Origin: Streptomyces tubercidicus
GTDB lineage: Bacteria; Actinomycetota; Actinomycetes; Streptomycetales; Streptomycetaceae
Length of the DNA stretch: 64,000 nt
Direction: 5' to 3'
NCBI RefSeq assembly: GCF_027497495.1
Contig: NZ_CP114205.1
Span: 7,130,001-7,194,000 of the forward strand
A model generated the notes under the pieces. The model was not told where the DNA came from, did no database searches, and saw only the letters and a program-made list of their open reading frames with translations. Position 1 is the stretch's first letter, and each line of letters opens with the position of its first letter. Made by a program: the position numbers and the translations under genes. This document shows positions 63,162 through 64,000 of this stretch, piece by piece.

Positions 63162-63779
63162 ATGTCCGGCAAGCGAACCACCCGCCTCCCGCCCGACCAG
63201 CGCAGGGAGCAGCTGGTCGGCATCGGCCTGGAGATGCTCGCCGACCGCTCCCTGGACGAACTGTCCACCGACGAGGTCGCCCGCCGGGCCGGCATCTCCC
63301 GCGGGCTGCTCTTCCACTACTTCGACTCCAAGCGCGACTTCTACCGCGCGGTGGTCAGCGCCGCATGCGACCGCTTCACCGCCGCGACCGAACCGGACGG
63401 CTCACTGGAGCCGGTCGCCTGGATGCGGGCCTTCATCGCCGGTTTCGTGGCCTACGTCCTGGAACACCGTCAGGCGTATCTCGCCCTGGTACGGGGTGCC
63501 TCCGGCAGTCACCCCGCCGTCACCGACATCGTCGGCGCGACCCGTGAGACCCTCGCCCGCCGGGTGTGCGACGGCCAGCGGCGGCTCGGGATGCCGGACG
63601 CCCCACGGCTCGCACTGGCCTCCCGCGCCTGGATGGCCTTCGCCGAGGAGGCGGTCGTCAACTGGCCCGCCGAGGAGCCCGGCGCCCAGGACGAGCTCTG
63701 CGCCTTCATCGAATCCAGCTTTGTGCGCCTGATGGGACTGCCGGACCGGCCCGGCGCGCTCACCGTCGCCCAAGCGTGA
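63162..63779 (+). CDS. TetR/AcrR-family transcriptional regulator
   Basis: 205 residues. The N-terminal helix-turn-helix is LDELSTDEVARRAGISRGLLFHYFDSKRDFYRAV (in parts), the standard TetR form. The ligand domain has conserved helices with WMRAFIAGFVAYVLEHRQAY and ASRAWMAFAEEAVVNW. It probably represses the preceding hydrolase gene through the dyads upstream of it. Confidence 0.87.
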   Translation: MSGKRTTRLPPDQRREQLVGIGLEMLADRSLDELSTDEVARRAGISRGLLFHYFDSKRDFYRAVVSAACDRFTAATEPDGSLEPVAWMRAFIAGFVAYVLEHRQAYLALVRGASGSHPAVTDIVGATRETLARRVCDGQRRLGMPDAPRLALASRAWMAFAEEAVVNWPAEEPGAQDELCAFIESSFVRLMGLPDRPGALTVAQA

Positions 63780-63904
63780 CCCTTCTCAAGTGGGCGCCGT
63801 GCCGAGCACGTTGTACCGTTCCCTTGCAGCTGCTAACCGTGCGCCGAGGCCCGGGTACCAGCGTGAGCTCCCCCGTATACACGGCAATTCAGGAGAAGAA
63901 ACCC

Positions 63905-64000
63905 ATGGCCTTCGGGCGTTCCGAGCGCCGCCGACGGTCCGCCGCCGTCGAACCGGTGACGCTCAAGATCCTGGTCGCGGGCGGTTTCGGGGTCGGTAAG
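63905..64000 (+). CDS. cvnD: Conservon GTPase (CvnD type), 3' part outside the window
   Basis: Thirty-two residues are visible: MAFGRSERRRR..., then EPVTLKILVAGGFGVGK, the P-loop of CvnD (MglA-like Ras-superfamily) GTPases. AGGAG is ten bases before the ATG. TTGTAC (63811-63816), 17-bp spacer and TAACCG (63834-63839) is a possible promoter of its own. It would be the GTPase partner of the CvnB protein encoded 2.3 kb upstream, but the two are separated by the hydrolase and TetR genes. Confidence 0.8.
   Translation, partial: MAFGRSERRRRSAAVEPVTLKILVAGGFGVGK

Overview
The window is about 64 kb of very GC-rich, densely coding actinobacterial DNA, almost certainly from a Streptomyces chromosome. 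The lineage markers are a conservon (NIT-type sensor kinase, roadblock protein, DUF742 protein and a GTPase cut by the right edge), an NsdA/NsdB-type regulator, mycothiol-dependent enzymes, DUF397 and CGNR proteins, GTG/TTG starts, ATGA/GTGA-coupled genes and several apparently leaderless promoters. No rRNA, tRNA, CRISPR array, transposase gene or prophage was seen.

Layout. (1) 1-3352: a Ser/Thr kinase-TPR protein (5' end outside the window) overlapping tail to tail with a secreted GH27 alpha-galactosidase. (2) 3532-21163: a catabolic region with an FAD oxidoreductase, a nitronate monooxygenase-type flavoprotein, three acyl-CoA synthetases, phenylacetate-CoA ligase, a crotonase, a tandem DUF35 protein, two thiolase-fold proteins that appear to lack the nucleophilic Cys, and several hydrolases. 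Two promoters about 12 kb apart share a TCTGA-N7-TCAGA dyad, which suggests one regulon. A 168-bp MITE-like inverted-repeat element fills the gap between the crotonase and DUF35 genes. (3) 21302-28427: small housekeeping or regulatory genes (DUF397, LRR, mycothiol-dependent isomerase, CGNR regulator, ACT protein), a secreted amidase and a phosphotransferase. (4) 28713-33470: NsdB-like regulator, PAS-SpoIIE phosphatase and a HEAT-repeat-like protein. (5) 33471-34013: a non-coding interval holding two oppositely oriented copies of a structured repeat with the same 13-nt loop and compensated stem changes. (6) 34014-47228: two GT4 glycosyltransferases, an SGNH esterase and a 5-oxoprolinase coupled stop-to-start, then a pyroglutamate island (pxpABC, a GntR regulator, a DUF969/DUF979 membrane pair, pcp). 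Two identical operator-like dyads lie inside the promoters of the pxp and DUF969 transcripts. (7) 47441-54906: a coupled operon for a kleisin-like protein, a 46-residue small protein, a winged-helix (KITE-like) protein and a 1564-residue SMC-like ATPase, preceded by six 11-bp direct repeats. It resembles MukBEF/MksBEF/Wadjet but no nuclease gene accompanies it. (8) 54932-57541: mycothiol-dependent formaldehyde dehydrogenase, IclR regulator and Rieske ferredoxin. (9) 58310-64000: the conservon, in which an alpha/beta hydrolase gene and a TetR gene separate cvnC from cvnD.

Strongest candidates for something undescribed are the paired structured repeat at 33476-33955, the condensin-like operon with its embedded small ORF and 11-bp repeat array, and the predicted regulatory circuit of the pyroglutamate island. 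All functional statements are inferred from sequence reading; no database search was run.
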